A stretch of 64,000 bases of DNA from Fen-1258 sp947085815. GTDB taxonomy: Bacteria; Bacteroidota; Ignavibacteria; Ignavibacteriales; Melioribacteraceae. The stretch covers positions 42,956-106,955 of the forward strand of contig CAMTXU010000014.1 of assembly GCA_947085815.1 (NCBI GenBank), in the 5' to 3' direction. Below are positions 16,031-24,757 of the stretch, in pieces. The translations under genes and the position numbers were made by a program. Below the pieces are notes generated by a model that was given only the letters and a program-made list of their open reading frames with translations, had not been told where the DNA came from and ran no database searches. Within the stretch, counting starts at the first letter, position 1. Each line of letters opens with the position of its first letter.

Positions 16031-16063
16031 AAGGGCTTGATGAACCAAGCCCTTTTTCTTTTT
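16031..16063 (+). terminator. Rho-independent terminator after the C1 peptidase gene
   Basis: A perfect 9-bp stem, AAGGGCTTG (16031-16039) and CAAGCCCTT (16046-16054), with a 6-base loop, followed by a T-rich run. It ends the plus-strand peptidase transcript. The minus-strand gene 16070-16723 ends a few bases away, so it may work in both directions. Confidence 0.85.
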
Positions 16064-16069
16064 CGCAGT

Positions 16070-16723
16070 TCATGCTACGATTTTTCTGTTTCTATCAATC
16101 CAATATCCCCACACAATTATCAGCCATTGAAACATTCCAACAAATGCGATCGCTTTTTCAGAGGGGGGTGGAGAACCAAATATGTTCATCAAATAAATAA
16201 CAACTAAAAATATTATAAGGATCCACAAACCTATCTTCCCTTTTTTGTTTACCGATTTTGTTGTCTTTATGTAAAAGTAAGATCCAACACCAAATATCAC
16301 TCCTTCAATCAATATTGTGAAGAGCACAGAATTCCATAGTCCAAATCCTACTTTCAAATCAATCCAAGGGATCAACTGTAAATCTGGTCTGTGTGTTATC
16401 AAATCAAGAATCCAATGACTTATTACTAACACGGCAAGTAATATTGCGCTCTTAATATTTTTTCTGAACGCAAAGTAGATGACTCCAAATAACAGTGACC
16501 AGATCAGTACTCCAAAGAAACTATGAGAATATGGATAAGAAATAAAGTTCAATGGGGTGAATGCCGTGTTGCCCGGTTCAATTTTTACTTTTTCGAGACC
16601 GAACAATAAAAAGAAGGGCCAGAGCAGATCTATGAATTGAGAAGCTAAGAAAAGCGTACCCAAAGAAATTTTGTTGTCGATCTTTTTTGCTGCTAATCCG
16701 GTTCCGAAATGTCCTATGAACAT
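16070..16723 (-). CDS. Membrane protein, YdjM/DUF457-like putative metal-dependent hydrolase
   Basis: An integral membrane protein of 217 residues with about six helices. The N-terminal MFIGHFGTGLAAKKIDNKISLGTLFLASQFIDLLWP and the later SHSFFGVLIWSLLF and ISHWILDLITHRPDL place His and Asp residues near membrane edges, as in the DUF457/YdjM family. The family is annotated as membrane-bound metal-dependent hydrolases, but I know of no proven reaction for this branch. It is a monocistronic-looking gene convergent with the C1 peptidase. Confidence 0.75.
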   Translation of the reverse strand: MFIGHFGTGLAAKKIDNKISLGTLFLASQFIDLLWPFFLLFGLEKVKIEPGNTAFTPLNFISYPYSHSFFGVLIWSLLFGVIYFAFRKNIKSAILLAVLVISHWILDLITHRPDLQLIPWIDLKVGFGLWNSVLFTILIEGVIFGVGSYFYIKTTKSVNKKGKIGLWILIIFLVVIYLMNIFGSPPPSEKAIAFVGMFQWLIIVWGYWIDRNRKIVA

Positions 16724-16830
16724 GATTTATTCTCCAAAAATTTATTTCTGTTTGTTAGTCGCTGGAAAATGCTTCAGCTTCCGCTGTAATGAAAAAACAA
16801 AAATCACTCATTCTTTGATTTTCACGTCTT

Positions 16831-16854
16831 CCGTTTCACCTTTCACATCTCACC
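16831..16854. repeat. Dispersed short repeat, copy 1 (GTGAAAGGTGAAA type)
   Basis: The minus-strand reading GGTGAGATGTGAAAGGTGAAACGG matches a second copy at 19837-19859 at 20 of 23 positions. This copy begins right after the uvrB stop codon. Confidence 0.55.
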
Positions 16855-18879
16855 TTACTTAATCATCTTCTTCAGTTTATCAATCTCATCACGCATATTT
16901 GCAGCGCGTTCAAATTCCAAATCTTTTGCGGCAGCTAGCATCTCTTCCGTCATCTGTTCAAGCAATTCTTTGCGCTGATCGCCGGTCATATATTTTATAA
17001 CAGGTTCAGCAACTTTCATAAATGCCGACTCCTGTTTTTCATAATCTTTCTTACGTACATCTGCAATTGAAGTAGCGTTCATAATTTCTTCAACGCTTTT
17101 GTAAATGGTTGTTGGGGTAATATTGTTTTCTTTATTGTATTCGGTCTGAAGTTTACGTCTCCTATCTGTTTCTTCGATAGTCTTTCTCATTGATTCTGTA
17201 ATTTTATCTGCATACATAATTACTCTGCCGTTCACATTACGCGCGGTTCTGCCTGCCGTTTGCATTAAAGATCTTTCGCTCCGCAAGAATCCTTCTTTAT
17301 CGGCATCAATAATTGCTACTAGAGAAACTTCCGGCAAGTCTAATCCTTCTCGCAATAAATTGACTCCAACAAGAACATCAAAACCGCCTATACGCAGATC
17401 GCGGATAATTTCCACGCGTTCAAGAGCAACTACTTCGCTATGAATATATCGGACTTTTATTTTCAATTTGTCCAGATAATCAGTTAAATCTTCCGCCATT
17501 TTTTTTGTTAGTGTTGTAACAAGAATGCGTTCTTTCAAAACAACCCGCTTGCGTATCTCACCAATAAGATCATCAATCTGTCCTTTCACGGGACGTATTT
17601 CAATTTCAGGATCGAGCAATCCCGTTGGACGAATTACCTGTTCAACGAATGTTCCGTTGCTGCGAGTGAATTCATAATCCGCCGGAGTAGCACTTACATA
17701 AATTACCTGGTTGGTCATACCGTCAAACTCTTCGAATTTGAGGGGACGGTTATCCATCGCCGAAGGAAGACGGAATCCATACTCCACTAAAACTTCTTTG
17801 CGTGAACGGTCTCCATTATACATTCCCCGTATCTGGGGAATTGTTACGTGAGATTCATCCACAATTAAGAGATAATCTTTTGGGAAGTAATCAAACAGAC
17901 AATATGGGCGCGAGTCGGGCGGACGTGCATCCATATGCCTCGAATAATTTTCTATACCCGAACAATAACCGATCTCGCGCATCATCTCAAGATCATACTT
18001 TGTTCGCTGCTCAAGCCGCTGCGCCTCAACATATTTTTCTTGCGACCAAAAATATTTTAACTGTTCGCGGAGTTCTTCGTCTATTGAAACTATTGCCCGG
18101 TTAACTTGATCTCGTGTTGTAACAAAATATTTTGCGGGATAGATAGGAATGGATTCTACCTCTTGAATCACATCGCCGGTGATGGAATCAATGATTGACA
18201 ATCGCTCAATTTCGTCTCCCCAGAATTCAATTCTTACGGCTTCTTCATATTGATATGCGGGAATAACTTCCACAACATCGCCGCGCGCTCTAAATGTGCC
18301 CCGTGTAAAATCGGCGTCGTTGCGGGTATAATAAATATCAATCAAGTTGCGTAAAAGCTTTTTTCGCTCAACTGATTGTCCTTTGCGTAAAAACATTATT
18401 TGCCGGGCATATTCTTCGGGCGCGCCTATTCCATAAATGCAGCTCACACTTGCAATAATTATTACATCGTTTCTTCCTTCGATGAGCGATGTTGTTGCCT
18501 TAAGACGCAATCTGTCAATCTCTTCATTTACGGAAAAATCTTTTTCTATAAATAGGTCTCTCTTAACAACATATGCTTCCGGTTGATAGTAATCATAATA
18601 ACTGATAAAGAATTCAACTGCGTTGTTTGGGAAGAAAGATTTGAATTCCGAGTAGAGCTGCGCCGCAAGGGTTTTATTGTGAGAGATGATCAGCGTTGGG
18701 CGGTTATATTCCTTGATAATATGGCTCATAGTGTAAGTTTTGCCGCTTCCCGTAACACCCAGCAACACCTGGTGTTTGTCTCCGCGTTTTAAACCTTCAA
18801 GCAATTCAGCAATTGCTTTCGGCTGATCTCCGGACGGTTCGTAACTAGAAACCAATTCGAATTGTTTCATTTCATCCAT
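16855..18879 (-). CDS. uvrB: Excinuclease ABC subunit B
   Basis: A full-length UvrB of 674 residues from the ATG at 18879. It carries Walker A GVTGSGKT (41-48), the beta-hairpin region YYDYYQPEAYV, the DEAD-like VDESHVT, helicase motifs SATPADYE and the arginine-finger region QTAGRTARN, and a C-terminal UVR motif (DLEFERAANMRDEIDKLKK) for UvrC contact. UvrB verifies DNA damage delivered by UvrA and positions UvrC for incision in nucleotide excision repair. uvrA and uvrC are not in the window. A small CcmE-like gene lies 23 bases upstream on the same strand. Confidence 0.98.
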   Translation of the reverse strand: MDEMKQFELVSSYEPSGDQPKAIAELLEGLKRGDKHQVLLGVTGSGKTYTMSHIIKEYNRPTLIISHNKTLAAQLYSEFKSFFPNNAVEFFISYYDYYQPEAYVVKRDLFIEKDFSVNEEIDRLRLKATTSLIEGRNDVIIIASVSCIYGIGAPEEYARQIMFLRKGQSVERKKLLRNLIDIYYTRNDADFTRGTFRARGDVVEVIPAYQYEEAVRIEFWGDEIERLSIIDSITGDVIQEVESIPIYPAKYFVTTRDQVNRAIVSIDEELREQLKYFWSQEKYVEAQRLEQRTKYDLEMMREIGYCSGIENYSRHMDARPPDSRPYCLFDYFPKDYLLIVDESHVTIPQIRGMYNGDRSRKEVLVEYGFRLPSAMDNRPLKFEEFDGMTNQVIYVSATPADYEFTRSNGTFVEQVIRPTGLLDPEIEIRPVKGQIDDLIGEIRKRVVLKERILVTTLTKKMAEDLTDYLDKLKIKVRYIHSEVVALERVEIIRDLRIGGFDVLVGVNLLREGLDLPEVSLVAIIDADKEGFLRSERSLMQTAGRTARNVNGRVIMYADKITESMRKTIEETDRRRKLQTEYNKENNITPTTIYKSVEEIMNATSIADVRKKDYEKQESAFMKVAEPVIKYMTGDQRKELLEQMTEEMLAAAKDLEFERAANMRDEIDKLKKMIK

Positions 18880-18902
18880 CAATTAAATAATTCTCTCTGG
18901 TA

Positions 18903-19247
18903 TCAGTCCTTAATTTTAACTTCGTGTGCGTGAAAAGAATCTCCGCTTAGGTGACCTATTAATATAATGCGGTTTGCTGCCTCAAAGCCGGCAGGTAGCA
19001 TTAACTGTCCAGTAACTTTGAGTTGTCTTGCAGCTCGGTCAACTACATAAAAAATTGCACCGCCTGAATCGTCCTTAACAATTCCTTTCTCGGGAAGAAT
19101 TTTAACTATAATTTCTTTGTTTGCGTTACTGTTGGGATCAAAGTCCGAGAACAATCCAAGTTCGTCCTTCGGACTGAAGTATAAAAAATAAAGTAACGAT
19201 ATGATCGCTAAAACGAGAATGGGAATAACCAGCTTTTGAAATTTCAT
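18903..19247 (-). CDS. Small membrane-anchored OB-fold protein, CcmE-like
   Basis: A protein of 114 residues with one N-terminal membrane anchor (VIPILVLAIISLLYFLYF). The soluble part has the strands of an OB-fold: FYVVDRAARQLKVTGQL, LPAGFEAANRIILIGHLSGDSFHAHEVKIKD. This resembles CcmE, where a small-protein chain carries haem for cytochrome c maturation (the family pattern is a G-x-F-x-A-x-E end). The CcmE haem-binding His motif is not visible, and no ccm genes are nearby. It is therefore an OB-fold relative, perhaps from the NrfJ/CcmE superfamily, with unknown role. Confidence 0.55.
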   Translation of the reverse strand: MKFQKLVIPILVLAIISLLYFLYFSPKDELGLFSDFDPNSNANKEIIVKILPEKGIVKDDSGGAIFYVVDRAARQLKVTGQLMLPAGFEAANRIILIGHLSGDSFHAHEVKIKD

Positions 19248-19419
19248 ATAATGCCCTTTCTTTTTATTATGACTAAAGTATGACTGTGAATATATAAAAT
19301 CGTGCCGTATCTAAACAAAAAAATCGGTGTAAATGTTTAACCGGGGCAATAGATGAAATATTTTTTATTTTGCAATGGAAGTAATTTTTTTATTGTTTGT
19401 TTTTTTTGAAAGGGTTTCA

Positions 19420-19854
19420 ATGACAATACAAGAGATACAAGATGAAATAGTAAAAGAGTTTGAACAGTACACTGATTGGGAAGACAAATACAGACACATT
19501 ATTGATTTGGGCAGGCAACTATCTCCCTTCGATGAACAATTCCGGACAGATAAGAACAAACTTACTGGCTGCCAGTCTCAAGTTTGGATTAACGCAAAGC
19601 TTGAGGAGGGAAAAATTATTTTTGTGGCTGACAGCGATGCGGCAATAGTAAAAGGTTTGGTCGCTCTAGTCATTAGAGTTTACTCTAATCATACACCTGA
19701 TGAAATTCTTGCATCGCCGCCGGAGTTTGTAAAAAAAATCGGTATTGATAATCATCTTTCGCCAACACGCAAAAACGGTTTGGGCGCAATGATGAAGCAG
19801 ATTCAGTTGTATGCGGTAGCGTTTAAGGCGCTAAAAGTGAGGGGTGAAAGGTGA
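19420..19854 (+). CDS. sufE: SufE-family sulfur acceptor protein
   Basis: A protein of 144 residues from the ATG at 19420; a longer in-frame start at 19375 adds only a hydrophobic run encoded by T-rich DNA and is unlikely. The active Cys is C51 in LTGCQSQVW, followed by FVADSDAAIVKGLVALV and LSPTRKNGL, all typical of SufE. SufE takes persulfide sulfur from SufS and passes it on for Fe-S cluster assembly. sufS and sufBCD are not in the window. The last residues (KVRGER) and the stop codon come from a dispersed repeat. Confidence 0.93.
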   Translation: MTIQEIQDEIVKEFEQYTDWEDKYRHIIDLGRQLSPFDEQFRTDKNKLTGCQSQVWINAKLEEGKIIFVADSDAAIVKGLVALVIRVYSNHTPDEILASPPEFVKKIGIDNHLSPTRKNGLGAMMKQIQLYAVAFKALKVRGER

Positions 19855-19859
19855 AAAGG
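19837..19859. repeat. Dispersed short repeat, copy 2, overlapping the sufE 3' end
   Basis: GTGAGGGGTGAAAGGTGAAAAGG matches the copy at 16831-16854 (complement) at 20 of 23 positions. It supplies the last codons and the stop codon of sufE. Confidence 0.5.
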
Positions 19860-19914
19860 AAAATTTCTCAATCTTACATATCTGCTAACGGATTCTTCGT
19901 TCTACACTCTACAC

Positions 19915-20838
19915 TCATTTGTGCTGTCCTATCAGTCCACCATCTAAACATTTGTTACATTCGAACTGAAGCGTGATGTGATGAATTCCAAATTTTGACT
20001 CAAGAAGCTGTTCAATTTTTATTCGAAGTTGATCACTCTCGCTTACTTTCATATCGCTGATATTTACATGCGCTTCAAGATGAATATCGTTGTCTCCAAC
20101 CGTCCAGATATGAATGTGGTGAATGTCTTCCACTTCAAAAATATTCTCTACCTCTTTCTTAATTGTATCGAGGGAAATTTCCGGCGGCGCTCCTTCCATC
20201 AAAACATGAATCGCTTCGCCGAGTATATCGTAACTTTCTTTTATTATATAAAGACCAATTAATATAGTCAGAAGAGGATCAACCCAGCTAACATTCCAAA
20301 AAGCAATTGCAAGCCCGCCGAGAATAACAGCAACGGACGAAACAGAATCGCTAAGTAAATGCATGTATGATGAACGTATATTTATGCTGTTTGCAGAATC
20401 CCGTTTAAGAAGCAGTGTTCCTATAATGTTTGCAACTAAACCGATTACAGCAACAATAGTCATAGTTCCGGCTTCAATTTTATGCGGATCTGAAAACCGG
20501 AGGATCGATTCATAAAAAAGGAAAAAATAGATGGCTATAAGCACGGATGCGTTTATAACTGCGGCAAGAATTTCTGCGCGCTTTAATCCGAATGTGTGTC
20601 GGTGCGAGTTATCTTTCTGTTTTAATTTTAAGGCGAGATATGAAATGATGATTGATACGCCGTCGCTAAAATTGTGAAGCGCGTCCGATATCAGCGCCAA
20701 ACTTCCGGAGAGTATTCCGCCGATTATTTGCACAATTGTAATTACAAAATTGAGAAGCATTGTAATAACCAACCTGCCAACAGTCGTGTTCAGCATGTTT
20801 TGATGGGTATGATTTTGGTGTGAATGATTGTGTGCCAA
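19915..20838 (-). CDS. Cation diffusion facilitator (CzcD/ZitB-like) metal efflux protein
   Basis: A protein of 307 residues with a His-rich N-terminus (HNHSHQNHTHQN) and six membrane helices. The metal site is HNFSDGVSIIISYLALK in helix 2 (HxxxD) and HLLSDSVSSVAVILGG in helix 5 (HxxxD), matching zinc-type CDF proteins. The C-terminal cytoplasmic domain has HIHIWTVGDNDIHLEAHVNI. It exports Zn, Co or Cd in exchange for protons. It is convergent with sufE and divergent from the dGTPase gene. Confidence 0.95.
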   Translation of the reverse strand: MAHNHSHQNHTHQNMLNTTVGRLVITMLLNFVITIVQIIGGILSGSLALISDALHNFSDGVSIIISYLALKLKQKDNSHRHTFGLKRAEILAAVINASVLIAIYFFLFYESILRFSDPHKIEAGTMTIVAVIGLVANIIGTLLLKRDSANSINIRSSYMHLLSDSVSSVAVILGGLAIAFWNVSWVDPLLTILIGLYIIKESYDILGEAIHVLMEGAPPEISLDTIKKEVENIFEVEDIHHIHIWTVGDNDIHLEAHVNISDMKVSESDQLRIKIEQLLESKFGIHHITLQFECNKCLDGGLIGQHK

Positions 20839-20893
20839 TTTATTATTCAGCCTAATATTTAGTAAATTGTTTTACCGCTTCACAAAAATGTGA

Positions 20894-22168
20894 ATGAAGA
20901 TAATGAAAAACAAATTCTATAACGATTTTGATTTACAACGATTAAAATCGAACTCGCGCCACAGTGATTACAGATCCCCCTTCCAGATAGACCGGGATAG
21001 AATTATCCACTCTTCCGAATTCCGCAGGCTTCAAGGAAAGACACAAGTATTTTTACCCGGCGAATATGATTTCTACCGCACACGGCTGACTCACTCCATT
21101 GAAGTGGCTCAGATTGGAAGAGCTATTTGCACTTATCTTCAGGATAAAGAGAAAAATATTTTTAATGAAGAATATTTTATAGACGAAGATCTGGTCGAGT
21201 CCATCTGTCTAGCCCACGATTTAGGGCATCCACCCTTTGGACATGCAGGCGAACGCACTCTAAATGAACTTATGAAAAATTACGGCGGCTTTGAGGGGAA
21301 TGCACAAACGCTGAGAATGATAACGGAGATTTTTTACCGCGATGAAGATAGACACCGCGGAATGAATCCAACGCGCGCTTTTCTTGATGGAATTTTGAAA
21401 TACAAAGCAACTTACAAACAATTCAAAGCACCGGAAAATCATTTTATATATGACGAACAAAAACAATACATAGATTTTGTTTTTGGCAACAAGAGAACGC
21501 CTAAAGAAATATCCTCTCCCCAAAAGTTGAATCAATTTCAAAGTATCGAGTGCCAGATAATGGACTGGGCAGATGATACAGCATACGCAATTAATGATCT
21601 TGTCGACAGTATCTCAGGCGGATTTATCAACATAGTAAAACTTATGAACTGGCAGGAGAAAAATTCTAATCCACATCTTAATGAAATTATCTCTGAAATG
21701 ACCGGGTGGATTAAAGCTGGCAATTATAAAAAGAAATTTGGCGCACAGATTGGCGAGTTTGTCCGCGCGTGCACTATTAAAGAACGCAATTCGTTCATGG
21801 ATAAAACTACCAACCGTTATAAATATGCTTTAGTTGTAGAGAAAGAAATTCTTGAACGCGCAAATCTTTACAAAAAAATTTCCGTGGATTTGGTCTTCCG
21901 GTCTTCTCAATTACATCAGATGGAATTCAAAGGGAACAGTATGATCAAAAATCTGTTCGAGCTTTTTTTCGATAATTATGTTCACTCTGTCAAAAACACA
22001 AAGCTGCTTCCAGATTTTAACGATCAACTAATACGCAAAGAAAAGAATAAAAAAATCCGCGCCAGAATGGTTTGCGATAATCTATCCGGTGCGACAGATT
22101 CTTACGCAATGAGGATGTACCGCCGTTTATTCGATCCGGAGTATAGCTCACTTGCCGATCTTGTTTAA
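20894..22168 (+). CDS. dgt: dGTP triphosphohydrolase-like HD protein
   Basis: A protein of 424 residues. It has the dGTPase opening SDYRSPFQIDRDRIIHSSEFRRLQGKTQV split over the first 50 residues, the HD motifs TRLTHSIEVAQIGR and CLAHDLGHPPFGHAGE, and the third metal ligand in CQIMDWADDTAYAINDL. Length fits the bacterial Dgt family, which cleaves dGTP (or other dNTPs) to deoxynucleoside and triphosphate and so tunes dNTP pools. A short divergent gap with the CDF gene holds the promoter. Confidence 0.93.
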   Translation: MKIMKNKFYNDFDLQRLKSNSRHSDYRSPFQIDRDRIIHSSEFRRLQGKTQVFLPGEYDFYRTRLTHSIEVAQIGRAICTYLQDKEKNIFNEEYFIDEDLVESICLAHDLGHPPFGHAGERTLNELMKNYGGFEGNAQTLRMITEIFYRDEDRHRGMNPTRAFLDGILKYKATYKQFKAPENHFIYDEQKQYIDFVFGNKRTPKEISSPQKLNQFQSIECQIMDWADDTAYAINDLVDSISGGFINIVKLMNWQEKNSNPHLNEIISEMTGWIKAGNYKKKFGAQIGEFVRACTIKERNSFMDKTTNRYKYALVVEKEILERANLYKKISVDLVFRSSQLHQMEFKGNSMIKNLFELFFDNYVHSVKNTKLLPDFNDQLIRKEKNKKIRARMVCDNLSGATDSYAMRMYRRLFDPEYSSLADLV

Positions 22169-22210
22169 TAACTAATACAAAAAGTGAATGTTTTTGTGGC
22201 AAAGTGTGTT

Positions 22211-23431
22211 TTACTTCAATTCAGCTAAAACTTCTTCGATGCTTTGTGCGTTTTTGTAAAATGAAAGCAGCTTATTCAATACTTCGTCCACAACCGCATC
22301 GGGACACGAAGCACCGCTTGTTAACGCTACTGTGATTGAGTCCTTCTCTGGCAAATAATTTTCTGTTATGATTTCTTTCCGCGGGTGAATATTAAAGTGA
22401 CTGATTAATTCTTCAGAAATAATTTTCTCGGATCCTGAAATAAAATAAGTATTGAATTTTTTTTCGAGCAATTCAACTAGGTGTGTTGTGTTTGAGCTAT
22501 TGTAACCTCCTATTACAATTGCCAGATCAGCTTCATGTTTCAGTAAACCAATCGTTGCGCTTTGATTATCGTTTGTCGCATAACAAAGAGTGTCGCGTGT
22601 ATCGGCGTAATGATCCCTTAGTTTATCTAAGCCATATTTCATTTCCATCGTATTGCGTAGTAAATCTGATATTGCTTGCGTTTCTGTTGCCAGCATTGTC
22701 GTTTGATTAACAACCCCAACACGCAGCAAATCTTTTTCAACGTCAAATCCGTGCGTATATTTTCCGGCAAAAATATTATAGAATTCTTCTTTTGTGCTGT
22801 CGCCAATAATAATTTTGGATAGAACCTCCGCCTCTTCTATGTTTCGAACAATTACAGACTTTGCATTGCGAATACTGTGAGAAAATGTAGCACGGGTTTC
22901 TTCGTGCTTCGACTTACCGTGAATGATAACCGTAAAATTATTTACTCCTAAATCTTCGGCTCTTGTCCAAACTTTTTCGACAAAAGGGCAAGTGGTGTTA
23001 TACCCAAGTGTATCTATTCCCTTCTCTTTTAGAAATTTTTCCGTTTCAAGAGTAGTCCCGAACGCCGGAATTATTACAACATCGGCAGAATTTATTTCTT
23101 CCCAATTGATTAACTGATTTCCATAGGTATCCATTATGAATTGAATGCCTCGGCTTTGGAGATCGATGTTTACCATCGGATTGTGAATCATTTCGCTCAA
23201 GAGAAAAATTTTTTTACCAGGATTTTCTTCTATTGCTTTGTAAGCGATTTCGATTGCGTTTTCAACTCCGTAACAAAAACCGAAATGCCGCGCGATTAAA
23301 AATTTAATGGGACCGAAGTCTAACTCCGTTGGAGAAAAATTCTTTTTGCGCGGATCTTCTAGCTTGCGAAACTCTTTCAGCTTCGAGATTATAGAACTTC
23401 GGTAATAATCGGGTATATCAAAATTTTTCAT
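22211..23431 (-). CDS. ispH: 4-hydroxy-3-methylbut-2-enyl diphosphate reductase, long form
   Basis: A protein of 406 residues. The three Cys ligands of the 4Fe-4S cluster occur in FGFCYGVENAIEIAY, NTTCPFVEKVWTRA and TSGASCPDAVVDEVL. Other marks are LLSEMIHNPMVN, VIIHGKSKHEET and GGYNSSNTTHLVELLE. It makes IPP and DMAPP in the last step of the MEP isoprenoid pathway. It is about 90 residues longer than the E. coli enzyme, with an N-terminal extension and insertions, like the plant and cyanobacterial branch. Confidence 0.95.
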   Translation of the reverse strand: MKNFDIPDYYRSSIISKLKEFRKLEDPRKKNFSPTELDFGPIKFLIARHFGFCYGVENAIEIAYKAIEENPGKKIFLLSEMIHNPMVNIDLQSRGIQFIMDTYGNQLINWEEINSADVVIIPAFGTTLETEKFLKEKGIDTLGYNTTCPFVEKVWTRAEDLGVNNFTVIIHGKSKHEETRATFSHSIRNAKSVIVRNIEEAEVLSKIIIGDSTKEEFYNIFAGKYTHGFDVEKDLLRVGVVNQTTMLATETQAISDLLRNTMEMKYGLDKLRDHYADTRDTLCYATNDNQSATIGLLKHEADLAIVIGGYNSSNTTHLVELLEKKFNTYFISGSEKIISEELISHFNIHPRKEIITENYLPEKDSITVALTSGASCPDAVVDEVLNKLLSFYKNAQSIEEVLAELK

Positions 23432-23494
23432 TAGCCCGATCCAAAACCCGGAATAGCGTTTCCAAAATTAATTTATCGTTATACATCAAACTCA

Positions 23495-24346
23495 TCAGTT
23501 CATTTTCGATTTAATCTGCTTTTCAAGAAAATCAACTTGTGAAACAAATGAATCCCAGTTCTTGTCTGTGCGCCCCACTTCCCGGCATTTATCTAAAGCC
23601 ATTAGAGCATCTTTAAATAAATTTTTTCTGAATAGCACTTTTGCCTTCACATAATAAGGCGTGAAATTAGGTCCGAATGAAATTGCTTTGTCTGTCCACT
23701 GAAGAGCCTCATCAAGAAATACATTGTTCTCGTAGGCAAAGCTGGCGCCTTCGGTATAATTTTGCCATCTATCCGGCTTTGTTGCAATTGCTTCCTTAAT
23801 TTTAGAATAAGCCTGCCCCACCACATCAACCTCTATTTTGAATGAGATTTGTAAATTTTCCCAATTCAAAACCAGATCGGTAGAGGCGTCCGTCAAATTC
23901 GAAAAGGAAAATTGAAGTTGCTCAGTATAACTTCCCTTAGAGGGATTAACAATAAAGCGAAGCAGATCGTCTTCTTGTTTGTAGTTGAACGCGCCAAATT
24001 GTTTATCGGTTTTGTTTAGGATTACTGTCCATTCATTTTCAGCGGGAATTGTAAAAAGTGAATAACGTCCCGCAGGAACTTTGTTCCCTTCAACTGTAAC
24101 ATCCGTTGTGAATTGAACCGTAGTAGCTTCATTTGCACCGGTTCGCCAAACTTTATTGTAAGGAACAAGCTCTCCCCAAATTACTCTCTCCCTCACTGCA
24201 GGACGGCAATAATTCACCGTTATTGTAGTATAACCAACCATTTCTGAAATGGATGCATTAGGGCTCAGGCGCGGAAGATCGACTTGAGCAAAAAGTGTTA
24301 CCGAAAAAAAACTTAAAGCCATTAAGACTAGGAATTCCTTCTTCAT
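23495..24346 (-). CDS. DUF2911 secreted protein with TPR-like C-terminus
   Basis: A protein of 283 residues from the ATG at 24346, preceded by AGAGGA; an in-frame ATG at 24361 adds five residues. A signal peptide (FLVLMALSFFSVTLFA) leads into the DUF2911 domain: PRLSPNASISEMVGYTTITVNYCRPAV, VIWGELVPYNKVWRTGANEATT, and VPAGRYSLFTIPAENEWTVILN. The last 100 residues are helical and resemble TPR units (PNFTPYYVKAKVLFRKNLFKDAL). The family is common in Bacteroidota and has no known function that I can name. Confidence 0.85.
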   Translation of the reverse strand: MKKEFLVLMALSFFSVTLFAQVDLPRLSPNASISEMVGYTTITVNYCRPAVRERVIWGELVPYNKVWRTGANEATTVQFTTDVTVEGNKVPAGRYSLFTIPAENEWTVILNKTDKQFGAFNYKQEDDLLRFIVNPSKGSYTEQLQFSFSNLTDASTDLVLNWENLQISFKIEVDVVGQAYSKIKEAIATKPDRWQNYTEGASFAYENNVFLDEALQWTDKAISFGPNFTPYYVKAKVLFRKNLFKDALMALDKCREVGRTDKNWDSFVSQVDFLEKQIKSKMN

Positions 24347-24757
24347 TTTATCCTCTTTCATAATTTAATTTCATAAACAAATATTACCGTGGTAGAAGTT
24401 TCATTTTAGATGGAACAATTTCTCTGCGCTATTAAAGATAAAAAGATGAGACTTAGGATTCCACCGGTTAAAACGGATAAACATTCCCAATCTTTATTTT
24501 GATGGTCTCTTGTTATGTCGGATTTCAGCTCGAACCAACCATTTGTTTCCATAAATGGTGGGGTGAATCATATCCAATCGTTTCATAAAAACTTTAACCG
24601 GGACTTTCTGGGGAAACTCAACCGGTAGCAGAATCGCTTTCGAAATGTCTATCGCGGAATTAAAAATCAAACCAACCTCAATTTCTTTGAAACTATTTTA
24701 AGAAAGCGTCACTATAAATAGCAACAATTTTGAGTCGGAGAAAATAAGAGACACTTT
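24347..24757. other. Intergenic region without recognised features
   Basis: About 410 bases between two divergent genes (DUF2911 protein on the minus strand, signal peptidase on the plus strand). No convincing open frame, hairpin or repeat was seen. Promoters for both genes must lie here. It could contain a decayed gene, but none was recognised. Confidence 0.5.

Noticed and set aside
16831..16860. Terminator of uvrB
   Set aside because: There is no internal inverted repeat. It is a copy of a dispersed repeat also seen at the sufE end.
24347..24757. A gene in the 410-base gap
   Set aside because: No frame of plausible length with a ribosome binding site or family resemblance was found on either strand.
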